A DNA stretch of 64,000 bases from positions 930,001-994,000 of the forward strand of contig JAFDXK010000001.1 of NCBI GenBank assembly GCA_018267965.1, given 5' to 3'. Below, one piece after another: positions 10,301 through 20,292 of this stretch. The translations under genes were made by a program, and so were the position numbers. Positions within the stretch are counted from its first letter, which is position 1, and each line of letters starts with the position of its first letter. The notes under the pieces are model-generated. The model did no database searches and was not told the DNA's origin. It saw only the letters and a program-made list of their open reading frames with translations. This stretch comes from Bacteroidota bacterium (lineage in GTDB: Bacteria; Bacteroidota; Bacteroidia; Chitinophagales; Chitinophagaceae).

Positions 10301-11842
10301 TCATTTTTTAAACCTTGTTATTCTAATAATAGGGCTGTTGAGGACCATAATCTGATGAACTATGCTATCGCAAGTTTCAGGATATTTGTAAGGCACTGTT
10401 CTGAAATTTTCTATATAGTATTCTATTTCACTAGGGTTATCTGTAACTACAAAACGTTTTCTCTTGTCGGGCGTTAGCACCTGCGAATTAAACCATAAAA
10501 TCCAATTATTATTATTGATTTTTATTGTGTCGTCGGCACTATGCTCTAAAATCCATTCAAGAGCATCTTTGTTAGAACTTCCCCAATAATCTAATTCATA
10601 GTTTTTGAGTAAATCATTTTTTTTGTGAGAAACTAGTCCATTAAAATATACGGCTTCATAGGGGTGATATTTAAACATAAAACTACATACAAATACTAGT
10701 TGCATACCCCATAAAACCTTATATATAATAGAAAGTTTTGTTTTTAATAGTTCAGAAAATCCATAAGCACCTAGCAATATAAATGGTGGGTATATTGAGT
10801 AAACATGTCTCCAGTCATCATATACAACTGCATGGAGTGTTATTACTATTAATACAGGTGTAAGGAAACAGAACAACCATAATAAAAGATTTCGGTTTAA
10901 AGGTGATTTTAATAATTGAGTAGGGTCTTTCAAACATTGCGTAATGAAAAATATAATCCCCGTAAATCCAAGAAATATCCAGAAAGTAGGAATGGTAATC
11001 AAAAACCAGCTTGGTATATAATGCCATGGGAGTTTTTGAGCCTCATAAGTCAAGCCTCCAAGAAAAACGTTTCCTTCCCATCTGAACCTAGACATAGATT
11101 CGAAGCTTTCAATCAGGCTTTTGATAGGATGCCCCCACAATGTTGGCCAAAAAGTATATAATGTCAGACTGAAGCAAGCGATAAGTAATAATAGGCTTGT
11201 AGATAACGATATAACCTGCGAATTGTTTTTCCTGTTTGCAGCTATGTCCCAGAGTATGTAGGACAAAATCGGCATTACGTATATTAGGTTCATCAGCCTG
11301 ATACTTACAGCATAACCACAAACAACTCCTAGAATAGCGTAAGGTATGAGACGCTTTTTTTCAAATGCCCATGCAGTTGCTGATAATATCAACATACAAA
11401 CTCCCGCAGATGGTATGTCTTTAGAGTTAAGATAAGAATGGGCATATAACCTTGGATCTAAAACAAGCATTATGAAAGCGGAGCATGCTATTAATTGGTT
11501 CTTAAATATTCTATATGTTAGTACATAACCCGAAAACATACATAACAAAAAGAACAAATGCGTTGCAATATGTCTTAACAAAATAATATCTGTCCAATCT
11601 GTTTTATGTAGTGTTTGTTGAATAGCCATTAGTGGCAATTCAAAACCGGTACCATGATCCCGCTCTATGTAGCTGTTAAGGGTAGTGTCTCCTTTAAAAA
11701 TATAGTCATAACTTACCTTGCCAATATAATTTTGGGTCATTTCGTCCATTGAAGCACCATAATCCTGATAGAGTGTTATCCCGGATATAATAAATACTAA
11801 TAGAATGAGTATCCCAGGGAAATATTGTTTGAAAAATGACAT
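10301..11842 (-). CDS. GT-C fold (family 39-like) membrane glycosyltransferase
   Basis: 513 residues with about ten to eleven hydrophobic segments and a soluble C-terminal tail from about residue 420. The first periplasmic loop carries the acidic pair D33-E34 in YGASMDEMTQ, the placement expected for the catalytic aspartate of GT-C enzymes such as protein mannosyltransferases and ArnT. Such enzymes transfer sugars from polyprenyl-phosphate donors to lipids or proteins outside the inner membrane. The acceptor is unknown. It is a single gene facing away from gyrA. A second GT-C-type protein is encoded at 22879. Confidence 0.75.
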   Translation of the reverse strand: MSFFKQYFPGILILLVFIISGITLYQDYGASMDEMTQNYIGKVSYDYIFKGDTTLNSYIERDHGTGFELPLMAIQQTLHKTDWTDIILLRHIATHLFFLLCMFSGYVLTYRIFKNQLIACSAFIMLVLDPRLYAHSYLNSKDIPSAGVCMLILSATAWAFEKKRLIPYAILGVVCGYAVSIRLMNLIYVMPILSYILWDIAANRKNNSQVISLSTSLLLLIACFSLTLYTFWPTLWGHPIKSLIESFESMSRFRWEGNVFLGGLTYEAQKLPWHYIPSWFLITIPTFWIFLGFTGIIFFITQCLKDPTQLLKSPLNRNLLLWLFCFLTPVLIVITLHAVVYDDWRHVYSIYPPFILLGAYGFSELLKTKLSIIYKVLWGMQLVFVCSFMFKYHPYEAVYFNGLVSHKKNDLLKNYELDYWGSSNKDALEWILEHSADDTIKINNNNWILWFNSQVLTPDKRKRFVVTDNPSEIEYYIENFRTVPYKYPETCDSIVHQIMVLNSPIIRITRFKK

Positions 11843-11976
11843 TTATAGAAGAGCTTTAATACTATGATTTTATTTCAATAATAGTTTATTTTTCCCACAG
11901 TTTCTGTCATTGTTAAAAATAGGTGGATATTCAGAATATCTGCTCATTTAATCAAGCTACTACTGCGGATTTTAGT

Positions 11977-11984
11977 TAACTTTG
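11977..11984 (+). promoter_or_regulatory. -7 promoter element of gyrA
   Basis: TAACTTTG matches TAnnTTTG and ends 23 bases before the gyrA ATG. No clear TTG is visible at the -33 position. Confidence 0.5.
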
Positions 11985-12007
11985 TCGTTTAGTATTGAAT
12001 ACAAATT

Positions 12008-14608
12008 ATGTCAGAAGATAACCAAGGTTTCCCCCCTCAGGAAGAGTCTAACGAATCGAATAAAATTATTCAGGTAAATATCGAAGAGCAAATGAAAACT
12101 GCCTACATCGATTACTCGATGTCGGTAATTGTCGGACGTGCTTTACCTGATGTAAGAGATGGTTTAAAGCCGGTTCACAGGCGTGTATTGTACGCCATGC
12201 ATGAGCTCGGTATTAACTATAATAAACCATATAAAAAATCAGCGCGTATTGTAGGTGAAGTGTTGGGTAAATATCACCCGCATGGAGATAGTTCAGTTTA
12301 TGACGCTATGGTGCGTATGGCACAGCCTTGGAGCATGCGCTATATGTTGGTTGACGGACAAGGTAACTATGGTTCTCAGGATGGCGACGGACCTGCAGCG
12401 ATGCGTTATACCGAAGCACGTTTGCAGCGTCTTGCAGAAAATATGATGGATGACCTGGATAAAGAAACGGTCGATTTCTCTTTAAATTTCGACGATTCTT
12501 TACAGGAACCAACAGTAATGCCTACGAGGGTGCCTCAGTTGCTATTAAACGGTTCATCGGGTATTGCCGTAGGTATGGCTACTAACATGATGCCGCATAA
12601 CCTGAGCGAAGTAATTGATGGTTGTATAGCTTATGTAGACAATAAAGAGATTACTATAGAGGAATTGATGAAGTTTGTAAAAGCTCCTGATTTCCCTACG
12701 GGTGGTATCATATACGGTGTAGAGGGTATTAAGGCTGGTTTTCATACCGGACGTGGCAGGGTAGTATTGCGTGGACGTGTCAACGTGGAAACAGCCAAGA
12801 ACGGTAAAGAAACAATCGTTATTACAGAAGTACCTTATCAGGTAAGCCGTGATGCCTTGGCTGAAAAAATAGGCCAGCTCGTAAATAATAAAATCATTGA
12901 GGGCATAACACACGTTGCCAACGAATCGAATAAAGATGGTACACGTATAGTTGTTGAGCTTCGTCGTGATGCTGTAGCGCAGGTTATCATCAATCAGCTC
13001 TACAAGTTCAGTGAATTACAGACATCTTACGGTATCAACAACGTTGCCTTAGTTGGTGGTCGTCCGCGTACGCTTAACCTGAAAGATTTAATTTCAGAGT
13101 TTATCCATTTCCGTCATGAAGTGGTTGTACGCCGCACACAGTTTGAATTGAAAGAGGCTGAAAAGCGTGCCCACATTTTAGAAGGTTATTTAATTGCTCT
13201 CGACCATTTGGACGAGGTCATTGCATTAATACGTGCTTCAGTTAATCCTGATGAAGCTAAAACAGGTTTGATAGAGAAGTTTGGCATGACTGAAATACAG
13301 GCTAAAGCTGTATTGGAATTGCGCCTGCAACGTTTAACCGGCATGGAACGTGATAAGATTCGCGAGGAACATGCAGAGTTAATGAAGCTGATAGCTCACT
13401 TGAAAGAGATATTGGGCAATGAAGGAATGCGTTTCCAGATCATCAAAGATGAGTTAACAGAAATCAAGGATAGATTTGGTGATGAACGTAAATCAGAAAT
13501 TCAATACCTGGCAAATGAAATGCGTATTGAAGACCTGATTGAAGAAGAAGATGTAGTTATTACAGTTTCACACTTAGGCTATATCAAACGTACATCACAA
13601 GCCGAATACCGTGCTCAACGCCGTGGTGGTCGTGGTGCTATTGGTGGTCGTACACGCGATGAGGATTATATAGAACATCTTTTCATAGCTTCCACACACC
13701 ACACACTCATGTTCTTTACTGAAAAAGGACGTTGTTACTGGTTGAAAGTATATGAAATACCTGAAGCAGATAAGAACTCTAAAGGACGTGCTATTCAAAA
13801 TCTGATACAATTGCCACCGGATGATAAAATCCGTACGGTAATAGATATACCAAACCTCGAAGACAAAGAATATGTGGAGAAACACAACATCGTTCTTTGT
13901 ACCAAGCAAGGTATCATTAAGAAAACATCGCTTGAAGACTTCAGTCGTCCGCGTCAGAATGGTATAAACGCCATAACGATTCAGGAAGGTGACCAGTTGT
14001 TAGATGTATCATTGACAGACGGCAACAGTTATATCATGATGGCTGTTAAGAGTGGCCGTGCTATATGCTTTGAAGAAGAGAAAGTGCGTGTAACAGGCCG
14101 TGGAGCTATTGGCGTTTTTGGTATTGAGTTGGATGAGAACAATGATGAAGTGATAGGCATGATATGCCTGTCTCAGGATAACAGCACGAAACACATACTT
14201 GTTGTGTCTGAAAAAGGCTTGGGTAAACGTACGCCGTTCCTTGAGTTGAATGAAGAGAATGGCCAGATGGAACCAACTTATCGTATTACCAACCGTGGTG
14301 GTAAAGGGGTTAAGACCATCAATATTACGGATAAAACTGGCGCCCTTGTAGGTTTATTAGCAGTTGACGAGAAAGATGATCTGATGATAACATGTAAATC
14401 AGGCATCACTATCCGTATGAAAGTAGAGCATATTCGCGAAGCTGGTAGGGCTACGCAAGGTGTGAAACTTATCAACATTGATGAAGGTGATGAAATAGCT
14501 GCAATTGCTCGTATTGAAGAACAGGAAGATGATGAAGAAAATGAAGGCGATGTGCAACAGGAAGGCGGAGAGAATACAGCAACTGATGAAACGCCCGTGA
14601 CAGAATAA
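12008..14608 (+). CDS. gyrA: DNA gyrase subunit A
   Basis: 866 residues. The breakage-reunion domain contains the catalytic tyrosine Y134 in AAMRYTEAR. The quinolone-determining stretch [12 protein letters not shown] has Ser95 and Asp99 at the positions equal to E. coli Ser83 and Asp87, the drug-susceptible state. The C-terminal domain has the gyrase-box QRRGGRG (in the segment [11 protein letters not shown]), which separates GyrA from topoisomerase IV ParC, and the protein ends in a very acidic tail ([12 protein letters not shown]), as is common in GyrA. With GyrB, encoded elsewhere, it introduces negative supercoils using ATP. The gene has its own promoter-like element and a hairpin terminator after it. 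Confidence 0.98.
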   Translation: MSEDNQGFPPQEESNESNKIIQVNIEEQMKTAYIDYSMSVIVGRALPDVRDGLKPVHRRVLYAMHELGINYNKPYKKSARIVGEVLGKYHPHGDSSVYDAMVRMAQPWSMRYMLVDGQGNYGSQDGDGPAAMRYTEARLQRLAENMMDDLDKETVDFSLNFDDSLQEPTVMPTRVPQLLLNGSSGIAVGMATNMMPHNLSEVIDGCIAYVDNKEITIEELMKFVKAPDFPTGGIIYGVEGIKAGFHTGRGRVVLRGRVNVETAKNGKETIVITEVPYQVSRDALAEKIGQLVNNKIIEGITHVANESNKDGTRIVVELRRDAVAQVIINQLYKFSELQTSYGINNVALVGGRPRTLNLKDLISEFIHFRHEVVVRRTQFELKEAEKRAHILEGYLIALDHLDEVIALIRASVNPDEAKTGLIEKFGMTEIQAKAVLELRLQRLTGMERDKIREEHAELMKLIAHLKEILGNEGMRFQIIKDELTEIKDRFGDERKSEIQYLANEMRIEDLIEEEDVVITVSHLGYIKRTSQAEYRAQRRGGRGAIGGRTRDEDYIEHLFIASTHHTLMFFTEKGRCYWLKVYEIPEADKNSKGRAIQNLIQLPPDDKIRTVIDIPNLEDKEYVEKHNIVLCTKQGIIKKTSLEDFSRPRQNGINAITIQEGDQLLDVSLTDGNSYIMMAVKSGRAICFEEEKVRVTGRGAIGVFGIELDENNDEVIGMICLSQDNSTKHILVVSEKGLGKRTPFLELNEENGQMEPTYRITNRGGKGVKTINITDKTGALVGLLAVDEKDDLMITCKSGITIRMKVEHIREAGRATQGVKLINIDEGDEIAAIARIEEQEDDEENEGDVQQEGGENTATDETPVTE

Positions 14609-14640
14609 GAAATTGTAAACTTAATGCAATAATATAATAA

Positions 14641-14677
14641 GAAGGCATCTGCAATTAGTTTGAGATGCTTTCTTTAT
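14641..14677 (+). terminator. Hairpin terminator after gyrA
   Basis: GAAGGCATCT (14641-14650) pairs with AGATGCTTTC (14663-14672) with one G-T pair and is followed by a T-rich tract. It lies 32 bases after the gyrA stop. Confidence 0.6.
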
Positions 14678-14706
14678 ATAATTTCGTACTCAGATAATTG
14701 ATAAAG

Positions 14707-15984
14707 ATGAAAAAGAATTTATTACTTGTTGCAGCAGTTATTACGAGCGCTGCTTCATTTGCCCAAAAACAAAATATACAAACAGCCAGTAACTATCTTA
14801 AAGATAAAGATTACGACAAGGCTGTTGAGTATATTAATATGGCTACGAATGATCCTTCTACAAAGGATAGTCCAAAAGCATGGTACATGCGTGGTCATAT
14901 CTTTATGTCAATACAGGCTGATACGACATTGAAAAAGCCTAACTCTTATAAGGAAGCGGCAACTTCTCTTATTAAAACAATAGAGTTAGACGCTAAATAT
15001 GAAAAAGAGACAGTAGACCAATATCTGCATTATTGTGCATCTATGTATTATAATGAATCTGCAAATGCTTTTAATGATAAGCGTTATGAAGATGCTATTG
15101 CAAGCTCTAAAAAGGTAGCTGATATTTATAATATAGATGGCGGAAAAAGATTCAGCAGTAATAAACAGTTTGAGAAACTGGCATCTGATGCTTTATTGGT
15201 GCAGGGAATGAGCACATATAATGCAGGCAAATATGAAGAAGCATTACCCCTTTTGAATGCATTAAAGAGCAATGCTGCAACTTCTACACCCAACATATAT
15301 CTTATGATTGCTGATGCATACAGGAAACAAAATAAAGATGCAGAAATGTTGGCTACACTTGAAGAAGGCAGAGCTAAATATCCTAATGACCAGAATATTC
15401 AAAATGAAGAACTGAATTATTACATCAAGCAAAACAAGCAGGATGTACTGATTAAAAAGCTAGAGGAGGCTGTTGCTAAAGATTCTAAAAATGCAGATTT
15501 ATATTTCAACCTGGGCACTACATATTTTGCAATGGCCATGCCTAAAGACCAGCCAAAACCCGCAAACAGTGCTGAATTAGTAAGTAAAGCGGAAGCTGCC
15601 TATGCACAGGCATTATCATTAGATGCAAACAATGCCGGTTATAATTACAATATTGGTGTAATGTATTTCAACAGCGGTTCAGAGCTTATAACACAAATGA
15701 ATACTGAAGCTGATTTGGCAGATGCTGCTAAAGGCCCTGAAAAGAAAAAGCATGAAGATGCTTATGATAAACTGAAACTTCAAAGAGATGCATTGTTTGC
15801 TAAAAGCATGCCTTATTTTGAAAAAGTATCTTCACTACTTGAACCAAAATTAAAAACCCTTAACAGGGAAGATATGGGTTCATACAGAGGTGCACTTACT
15901 GCACTGAAAGAAATATATGCTCGTCAGAACAATTTGCCCAAAGCAGACGAAATGAAGAAAAAACTGGAAGACAGCAGAAAATAA
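14707..15984 (+). CDS. Exported tetratricopeptide-repeat protein
   Basis: About 425 residues from the ATG at 14707; a TTG three codons upstream is also in frame, but the signal peptide MKKNLLLVAAVITSAASFAQ fits the ATG. The mature part is a chain of helical TPR-like units (NYLKDKDYDKAVEYI, YEDAIASSKKVADIY, KYEEALPLLNALK, ADLYFNLGTTYFAMA, AGYNYNIGVMYFNSG). TPR arrays bind other proteins; in Bacteroidota such periplasmic proteins are common, usually without a known partner. The gene is alone between gyrA and the desaturase and ends in its own hairpin. Confidence 0.85.
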   Translation: MKKNLLLVAAVITSAASFAQKQNIQTASNYLKDKDYDKAVEYINMATNDPSTKDSPKAWYMRGHIFMSIQADTTLKKPNSYKEAATSLIKTIELDAKYEKETVDQYLHYCASMYYNESANAFNDKRYEDAIASSKKVADIYNIDGGKRFSSNKQFEKLASDALLVQGMSTYNAGKYEEALPLLNALKSNAATSTPNIYLMIADAYRKQNKDAEMLATLEEGRAKYPNDQNIQNEELNYYIKQNKQDVLIKKLEEAVAKDSKNADLYFNLGTTYFAMAMPKDQPKPANSAELVSKAEAAYAQALSLDANNAGYNYNIGVMYFNSGSELITQMNTEADLADAAKGPEKKKHEDAYDKLKLQRDALFAKSMPYFEKVSSLLEPKLKTLNREDMGSYRGALTALKEIYARQNNLPKADEMKKKLEDSRK

Positions 15985-16009
15985 CAAAGGACATAACATG
16001 TTTATACTT

Positions 16010-16039
16010 AATAAACAGCTATCATAGCTGCTTTATTTG
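16010..16039 (+). terminator. Hairpin after the TPR gene
   Basis: AATAAACAGCTA pairs with TAGCTGCTTTATT around a TCA loop with one bulged base. It follows the TPR stop by 25 bases; the T tract is weak. Confidence 0.5.
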
Positions 16040-16104
16040 TTAAATAGTATCCTATTATTTCGATGATTCTCATCAACAATACCTCATAATCTGAAAATAT
16101 GTTA

Positions 16105-16112
16105 TACATTTG
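16105..16112 (+). promoter_or_regulatory. -7 promoter element of the desaturase gene
   Basis: TACATTTG matches TAnnTTTG and ends 16 bases before the TTG start codon of the desaturase. No TTG was seen at -33. Confidence 0.45.
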
Positions 16113-16128
16113 CACAAATTTTTTTTGA

Positions 16129-17229
16129 TTGGCACAGATTAAGAAGTTAGATATCGTACGTTTTGCTCCTAAAAATGGTGAAGGTTTTTACGATACATTG
16201 AAGAAAAAGGTAGATGCTTATTTTACAGAAAACAAATTAGACCCGCATGGCAATACAGCTATGAAGCTGAAAACTCTTGCTATGGTTTCTATGTATCTGG
16301 TTCCTTATTTCGTAATGCTGTTTACAGGCACAGGTAGCCTTTGGTTGTTTTATAGCTTGTGGTTCCTGATGGGGATTGGTATGGTAGGAATCGGCTGTTC
16401 TATTATGCACGATTCTAACCACGGTTCATATTCTGATAACAAAACACTCAATAAGTATCTTGGTAAGATAATTGCTCTTGTCGGCGGTTACGAAGTAACC
16501 TGGAAAATACAACACAACATCCTGCATCATACTTATACAAACATCGAAGGACTGGACGATGATATTAACGCAGGCGTATTCCTTCGTTTTTCGCCACATT
16601 CTAAGAGATATGCCATACATAAATACCAGCACCTGTATGCTTGGTTTTTATACGGACTTCTTACATTGCAATGGGCTACTATAAAAGATTTCCGCCAGGT
16701 GTATGATTATCATAAAAAAGACTTACTGAAGAAAGAAAAGATAACACTGGGTAAGGCAATGTTACAACTGGTTGTATATAAAGTATTGTATTACACATTG
16801 CTGTTTGTTATTCCGATAGCAGTTATGGGTATTGCTTGGCAGCATGTATTGATTGGTTTCCTCATCATGCACTTTACAGCCGGCTTGTTGTTGTCTTGCA
16901 TATTCCAATTGGCACACGTTATTGAAGAATGTGAATTCCCTGCACCTACAGATGATATGAAAATGCAAAACAGCTGGGCTGTACACCAAATATTGAATAC
17001 CGCTAATTTTTCTCCTAATAGCCGTATGGTAAATTGGTTTGTAGGTGGTTTAAACAGGCAGATTGAACACCACCTTTTCCCGCATATTTGTCACGTGCAC
17101 TACAAAAACATTGCAGTATTAGTGAAACAAACAGCAAAGGAATACGGATTGCAATACCAGGAGCAAAAAACGTTTGTTCATGCTTTGGTGAACCATTACA
17201 AAATGTTGAAAAAGTTAGGTAACAGTTAA
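16129..17229 (+). CDS. Membrane fatty acid desaturase
   Basis: 366 residues with the three histidine boxes of membrane di-iron desaturases: HDSNH (94-98), HNILHH (129-134) and QIEHHLFP (311-318), separated by paired membrane segments. The Gln in the third box is typical of acyl-lipid front-end (delta-5/delta-6-like) desaturases and their bacterial relatives. The enzyme should insert a double bond into membrane-lipid acyl chains using O2 and an electron donor; the position of the bond cannot be read. The start must be TTG at 16129: an in-frame TGA lies immediately upstream at 16126 and the reading MAQIKKLDIVRF fits the family N-terminus, with no in-frame ATG before the conserved region. It ends in a strong terminator. 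Confidence 0.92.
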   Translation: MAQIKKLDIVRFAPKNGEGFYDTLKKKVDAYFTENKLDPHGNTAMKLKTLAMVSMYLVPYFVMLFTGTGSLWLFYSLWFLMGIGMVGIGCSIMHDSNHGSYSDNKTLNKYLGKIIALVGGYEVTWKIQHNILHHTYTNIEGLDDDINAGVFLRFSPHSKRYAIHKYQHLYAWFLYGLLTLQWATIKDFRQVYDYHKKDLLKKEKITLGKAMLQLVVYKVLYYTLLFVIPIAVMGIAWQHVLIGFLIMHFTAGLLLSCIFQLAHVIEECEFPAPTDDMKMQNSWAVHQILNTANFSPNSRMVNWFVGGLNRQIEHHLFPHICHVHYKNIAVLVKQTAKEYGLQYQEQKTFVHALVNHYKMLKKLGNS

Positions 17230-17252
17230 TTCAATTACCTGAAAGATATGTA

Positions 17253-17276
17253 GACCGGTTAATCCCGGTCTTTTTT
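17253..17276 (+). terminator. Rho-independent terminator after the desaturase gene
   Basis: Perfect stem GACCGG (17253-17258) with CCGGTC (17265-17270) followed by six T. The T tract runs into the promoter element of miaE. Confidence 0.8.
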
Positions 17277-17283
17277 ATTTTTG
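17276..17283 (+). promoter_or_regulatory. -7 promoter element of miaE, overlapping the terminator T tract
   Basis: TATTTTTG matches TAnnTTTG and ends 17 bases before the miaE ATG. It begins on the last T of the preceding terminator. Confidence 0.5.
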
Positions 17284-17300
17284 CAAACTATTATTGAATA

Positions 17301-17903
17301 ATGAGTACATCAGATAATTCCATACTCGGTTTAAAAATGCCTACAGACCCGCGTTGGGTTGATCTTGCTACTATATCTTTAGAAGAGATATTAACAGACC
17401 ATGCCTTTTGCGAACAGAAAGCAGCCACACATTGTATATCGCTCATACAGCGTTATCCTGAGAATATTGATATCGTAAATGCATTGTCACCGATTGTAAC
17501 GGAAGAATGGGGGCATTTCAGGATGGTATGGGCTGAAATGAAGAAAAGGGGATATGTACTGGGTAAACAACGCAAGGATGATTACGTAAATCTCTTATTG
17601 CAAAATGAACCTAAAGACATAAAACCTGACGATAAGCTGTTACACAAATTGATGATTTGTGCTATGATAGAAGCCCGTAGTTGTGAGCGTTTCCGCCTGT
17701 TGTCAGAAAATCTGGAAGAAGAAGCGCTTAGGAAGTTCTATTATAAATTCATGGTGTCGGAAGCCGGTCATTATCGATTATTCATAGACCTTGCCAATAA
17801 ATATTATCCAGAAGAAAAAGTACGAGCAGCATGGCAGCAATGGTTGGCCATTGAAGAAAAAATATTACAGCAATTAGCTCCTCGCGGAGATAGAATGCAC
17901 TAG
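17301..17903 (+). CDS. miaE: tRNA-(ms2io6A)-hydroxylase MiaE
   Basis: 200 residues, the usual size. The four-helix di-iron pattern is complete: E38, E69-x-x-H72 (EEWGHF), E124 (IEARSCERF) and E154-x-x-H157 (SEAGHY). MiaE hydroxylates the isopentenyl group of 2-methylthio-N6-isopentenyl-adenosine at position 37 of tRNAs that read UNN codons and requires O2. The gene has its own promoter element and converges with the SBBP-repeat gene, with one base between the stops. Confidence 0.93.
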   Translation: MSTSDNSILGLKMPTDPRWVDLATISLEEILTDHAFCEQKAATHCISLIQRYPENIDIVNALSPIVTEEWGHFRMVWAEMKKRGYVLGKQRKDDYVNLLLQNEPKDIKPDDKLLHKLMICAMIEARSCERFRLLSENLEEEALRKFYYKFMVSEAGHYRLFIDLANKYYPEEKVRAAWQQWLAIEEKILQQLAPRGDRMH

Positions 17904-17904
17904 T

Positions 17905-19470
17905 CTATTCTATAATAAATTTTGCTGTAGCAATAGAACGACTTCCGTTGGCACGAAGCAAGTACATGCCAGCTTGAAGATGAATTAGATTCAATTCAAT
18001 ACCTTTTTGACCGGGATTGATATCTGCATGATATACCGATTGTCCCAACGCATTGATTACGTGGATAGCATTGTATGAATCTGCATTATCTAATCCCACA
18101 TTAATAATTCCTTTTGAAGGATTGGGGAAAACAGTCAATTCATTGAATCCGAAATAAGTAACCGGAACTTCTGTTGGCCATCCTCCTAATTTCACCAGGA
18201 AGCTATTAGAAGCCGCAGTGCTGAATACGGTTGTGCCAAACATCAAAGAAGACGTACTAATAGAACTGCCTGTAACATATACATTGCCATCAGCATCGGC
18301 ACAAATGGCATCGCCTTCTCCATTGCCCGGGCTTGTTCCATATGTTGTCCATATCTTATTACCAGTAGTATCGTAAGAAGCGATGTAAATCTTGTAATTA
18401 TTGTGCCCTGTAACAAAGACATTACCAAAAGCATTTGTTGTAATAGCAAGGCCATTGTCGTAGTTGGTGCCACCTTCTACACGGCTCCAAATTTCATTGC
18501 CGGACGCATCATAACGTGCAATAAAAATGTTTTCGATACCATAGCTGTTAATTGTATTGCCGATAGTAAGCGAATCGCTGAAATTACCTGTGATATAAAT
18601 ATTGCCCCATTTGTCTAAAGAAATTCCGAGTCCGATGTCGCTATTCCCTTTACCTGCACTTTTTACCCATTGATAATTGCCGCTGGTATCTTGTTTGGCT
18701 ACAAATACTTTAGCTGCTCCGCCATTATTGTTAAATGTTATCAAATCAAAACTTGCAGTATCTGTATAATAACCGGTAGTGTAAATATTACCTGCCGTAT
18801 CTACAGCTACATCAAAACCTCTGTCTGCATATTTGCCACCTGCATTCTTAGCCCATAGTACATTGCCGTTTTTATCGTATTTGGCTGTTACTATATCATC
18901 TTGCCCCTTGCATGATACTGCGATTGTACCAAACATAGCGGGTGCACCAATCATACCATTTACACATATATTGCCTGCCTGGTCGATAGCCATTTTACCA
19001 TAGCTGAAATCATTGTTAACACCACCAGCTCTCCTGCTCCAGATTTTGGTACCTGCGTTATTAAATTTAGCAAGATACATATCATCGCCTCCCATGTTCA
19101 ATAGGGTATCGTTGCTTACGATTGTACTACCATTTCTAAATGAACCACATAGTATAATATTGCCGGCAGTATCTATAGCTATATCATTCACGGCCTGGTC
19201 TCCGGCTCCGCGCACCAGTTGTTTCACCCATTGCGTACTACCGCTTTTGTTGTATTTAGCTACATACACGTCACTGCCACCTGTAGATCGCATTTTAGTA
19301 CCACCAATAATGACACTGTCTTTAAAACTACCTGACACATATACATTGCCTGATTTATCTGTTGTTACAGCATTGCCTCCACCGCTGTGCGCCCATACCC
19401 AGTTAGGGTTTTGTGCACCGGCATTTGATATTAACAATAAAGAAAAACCAAGTGTAAATAACTGCTTCAT
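17905..19470 (-). CDS. SBBP-repeat (beta-propeller-like) secreted protein with T9SS type A domain
   Basis: About 521 residues. MKQLFTLGFSLLLISNAGAQ is a signal peptide; the upstream Met at 19479 is in frame but lengthens the N-terminus. The body is made of about eight repeats of the form DxxGNVYVxGxF-D-G (SBBP/beta-propeller type), each followed by FVAKYDxxGNxxW. The last 75 residues (VFPNPSKGIINV, INALGQSVY, GMYLLR, KFIIE) form the type A T9SS sorting domain, so the protein should be exported and released or bound at the surface. The substrate or partner of the propeller is unknown. It is downstream of a seven-helix membrane protein gene on the same strand. Confidence 0.88.
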   Translation of the reverse strand: MKQLFTLGFSLLLISNAGAQNPNWVWAHSGGGNAVTTDKSGNVYVSGSFKDSVIIGGTKMRSTGGSDVYVAKYNKSGSTQWVKQLVRGAGDQAVNDIAIDTAGNIILCGSFRNGSTIVSNDTLLNMGGDDMYLAKFNNAGTKIWSRRAGGVNNDFSYGKMAIDQAGNICVNGMIGAPAMFGTIAVSCKGQDDIVTAKYDKNGNVLWAKNAGGKYADRGFDVAVDTAGNIYTTGYYTDTASFDLITFNNNGGAAKVFVAKQDTSGNYQWVKSAGKGNSDIGLGISLDKWGNIYITGNFSDSLTIGNTINSYGIENIFIARYDASGNEIWSRVEGGTNYDNGLAITTNAFGNVFVTGHNNYKIYIASYDTTGNKIWTTYGTSPGNGEGDAICADADGNVYVTGSSISTSSLMFGTTVFSTAASNSFLVKLGGWPTEVPVTYFGFNELTVFPNPSKGIINVGLDNADSYNAIHVINALGQSVYHADINPGQKGIELNLIHLQAGMYLLRANGSRSIATAKFIIE

Positions 19471-19524
19471 ACCTGCCATTTGGGGTATTAAGATAGGGAA
19501 TAATCGCTTAGGAATTAAATAATA

Positions 19525-20220
19525 CTAACGTTGATTTGGGTATATAGATGGCGAGCTACTGGATTTCATTAATTGATACCCTGTATGAATGAGAAAAATG
19601 CCTATAAATTCAGTGATATACAGCACTTCGATATGCCCATATCTGGAAGCCGCACCTCCTATGCCCGGCAGTAACCCGCCTGTGGCTATACATACATTAC
19701 CCCAGAACTTGCTTCTATCTATAACAGTACGGTAGTACAGAACCGCTGAATATACAGCACCGCCAACCATAAACAACAAACCATAAGTATTGACAATAGG
19801 GGGTATCCACTTAATTACATCATTCCATTGCAGCAGCTTACCCGATAACTTGACGTTTAGTGTTGTTGGGGTATTTACGGGTGACAGAATGACCAATACG
19901 GCTCCGATTGTAATAATAGAAAAAGTAATTAGCGTTAAGAGATTTGCTGTTTTTCTTTTTAAAATAAGGTATACTGTCCCCTGGGCCAAAGGCACAGCTC
20001 CAAGCAACGCGCCGAATATATACCATGCTTTGTAGTTGACCTCAGAATATCCGTATATGGCATGGATGCTTTCTGTAACCGTTCCTGCCCCGTAAAAAAA
20101 GATACCGATTGTCCACCAAAGCACGTGTAGAGCAGAGCGATGTTGTCTCCAATGCTGAAGTAACTCAATAAAGAAGAAGATGCAGAAAAGCGTAGTACCA
20201 ATGGGTATAAAATATATCAA
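19525..20220 (-). CDS. Seven-helix integral membrane protein of unknown function
   Basis: 231 residues with about seven evenly spaced hydrophobic segments and short loops: YFIPIGTTLFCIFFFIEL, LWWTIGIFFYGAGTV, AWYIFGALLGAVPLAQGTVYL, LLTLITFSIITIGAVLVIL, IPPIVNTYGLLFMVGGAVYS, VCIATGGLLPGIGGAA and YITEFIGIFLIHTGYQ. The first two segments are separated by HWRQHRSA. No catalytic or transport motif is recognised. It sits between the SBBP-repeat gene and the lipoprotein trio on the same strand, but the gaps (about 50 and 70 bases) leave co-transcription open. Confidence 0.75.
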   Translation of the reverse strand: MIYFIPIGTTLFCIFFFIELLQHWRQHRSALHVLWWTIGIFFYGAGTVTESIHAIYGYSEVNYKAWYIFGALLGAVPLAQGTVYLILKRKTANLLTLITFSIITIGAVLVILSPVNTPTTLNVKLSGKLLQWNDVIKWIPPIVNTYGLLFMVGGAVYSAVLYYRTVIDRSKFWGNVCIATGGLLPGIGGAASRYGHIEVLYITEFIGIFLIHTGYQLMKSSSSPSIYPNQR

Positions 20221-20292
20221 GAGCTGATATTTTGTATCCTAAAGGTAGCCTACTACACATCTCATTCAACATTGTATTTTGTCATGTGATTG

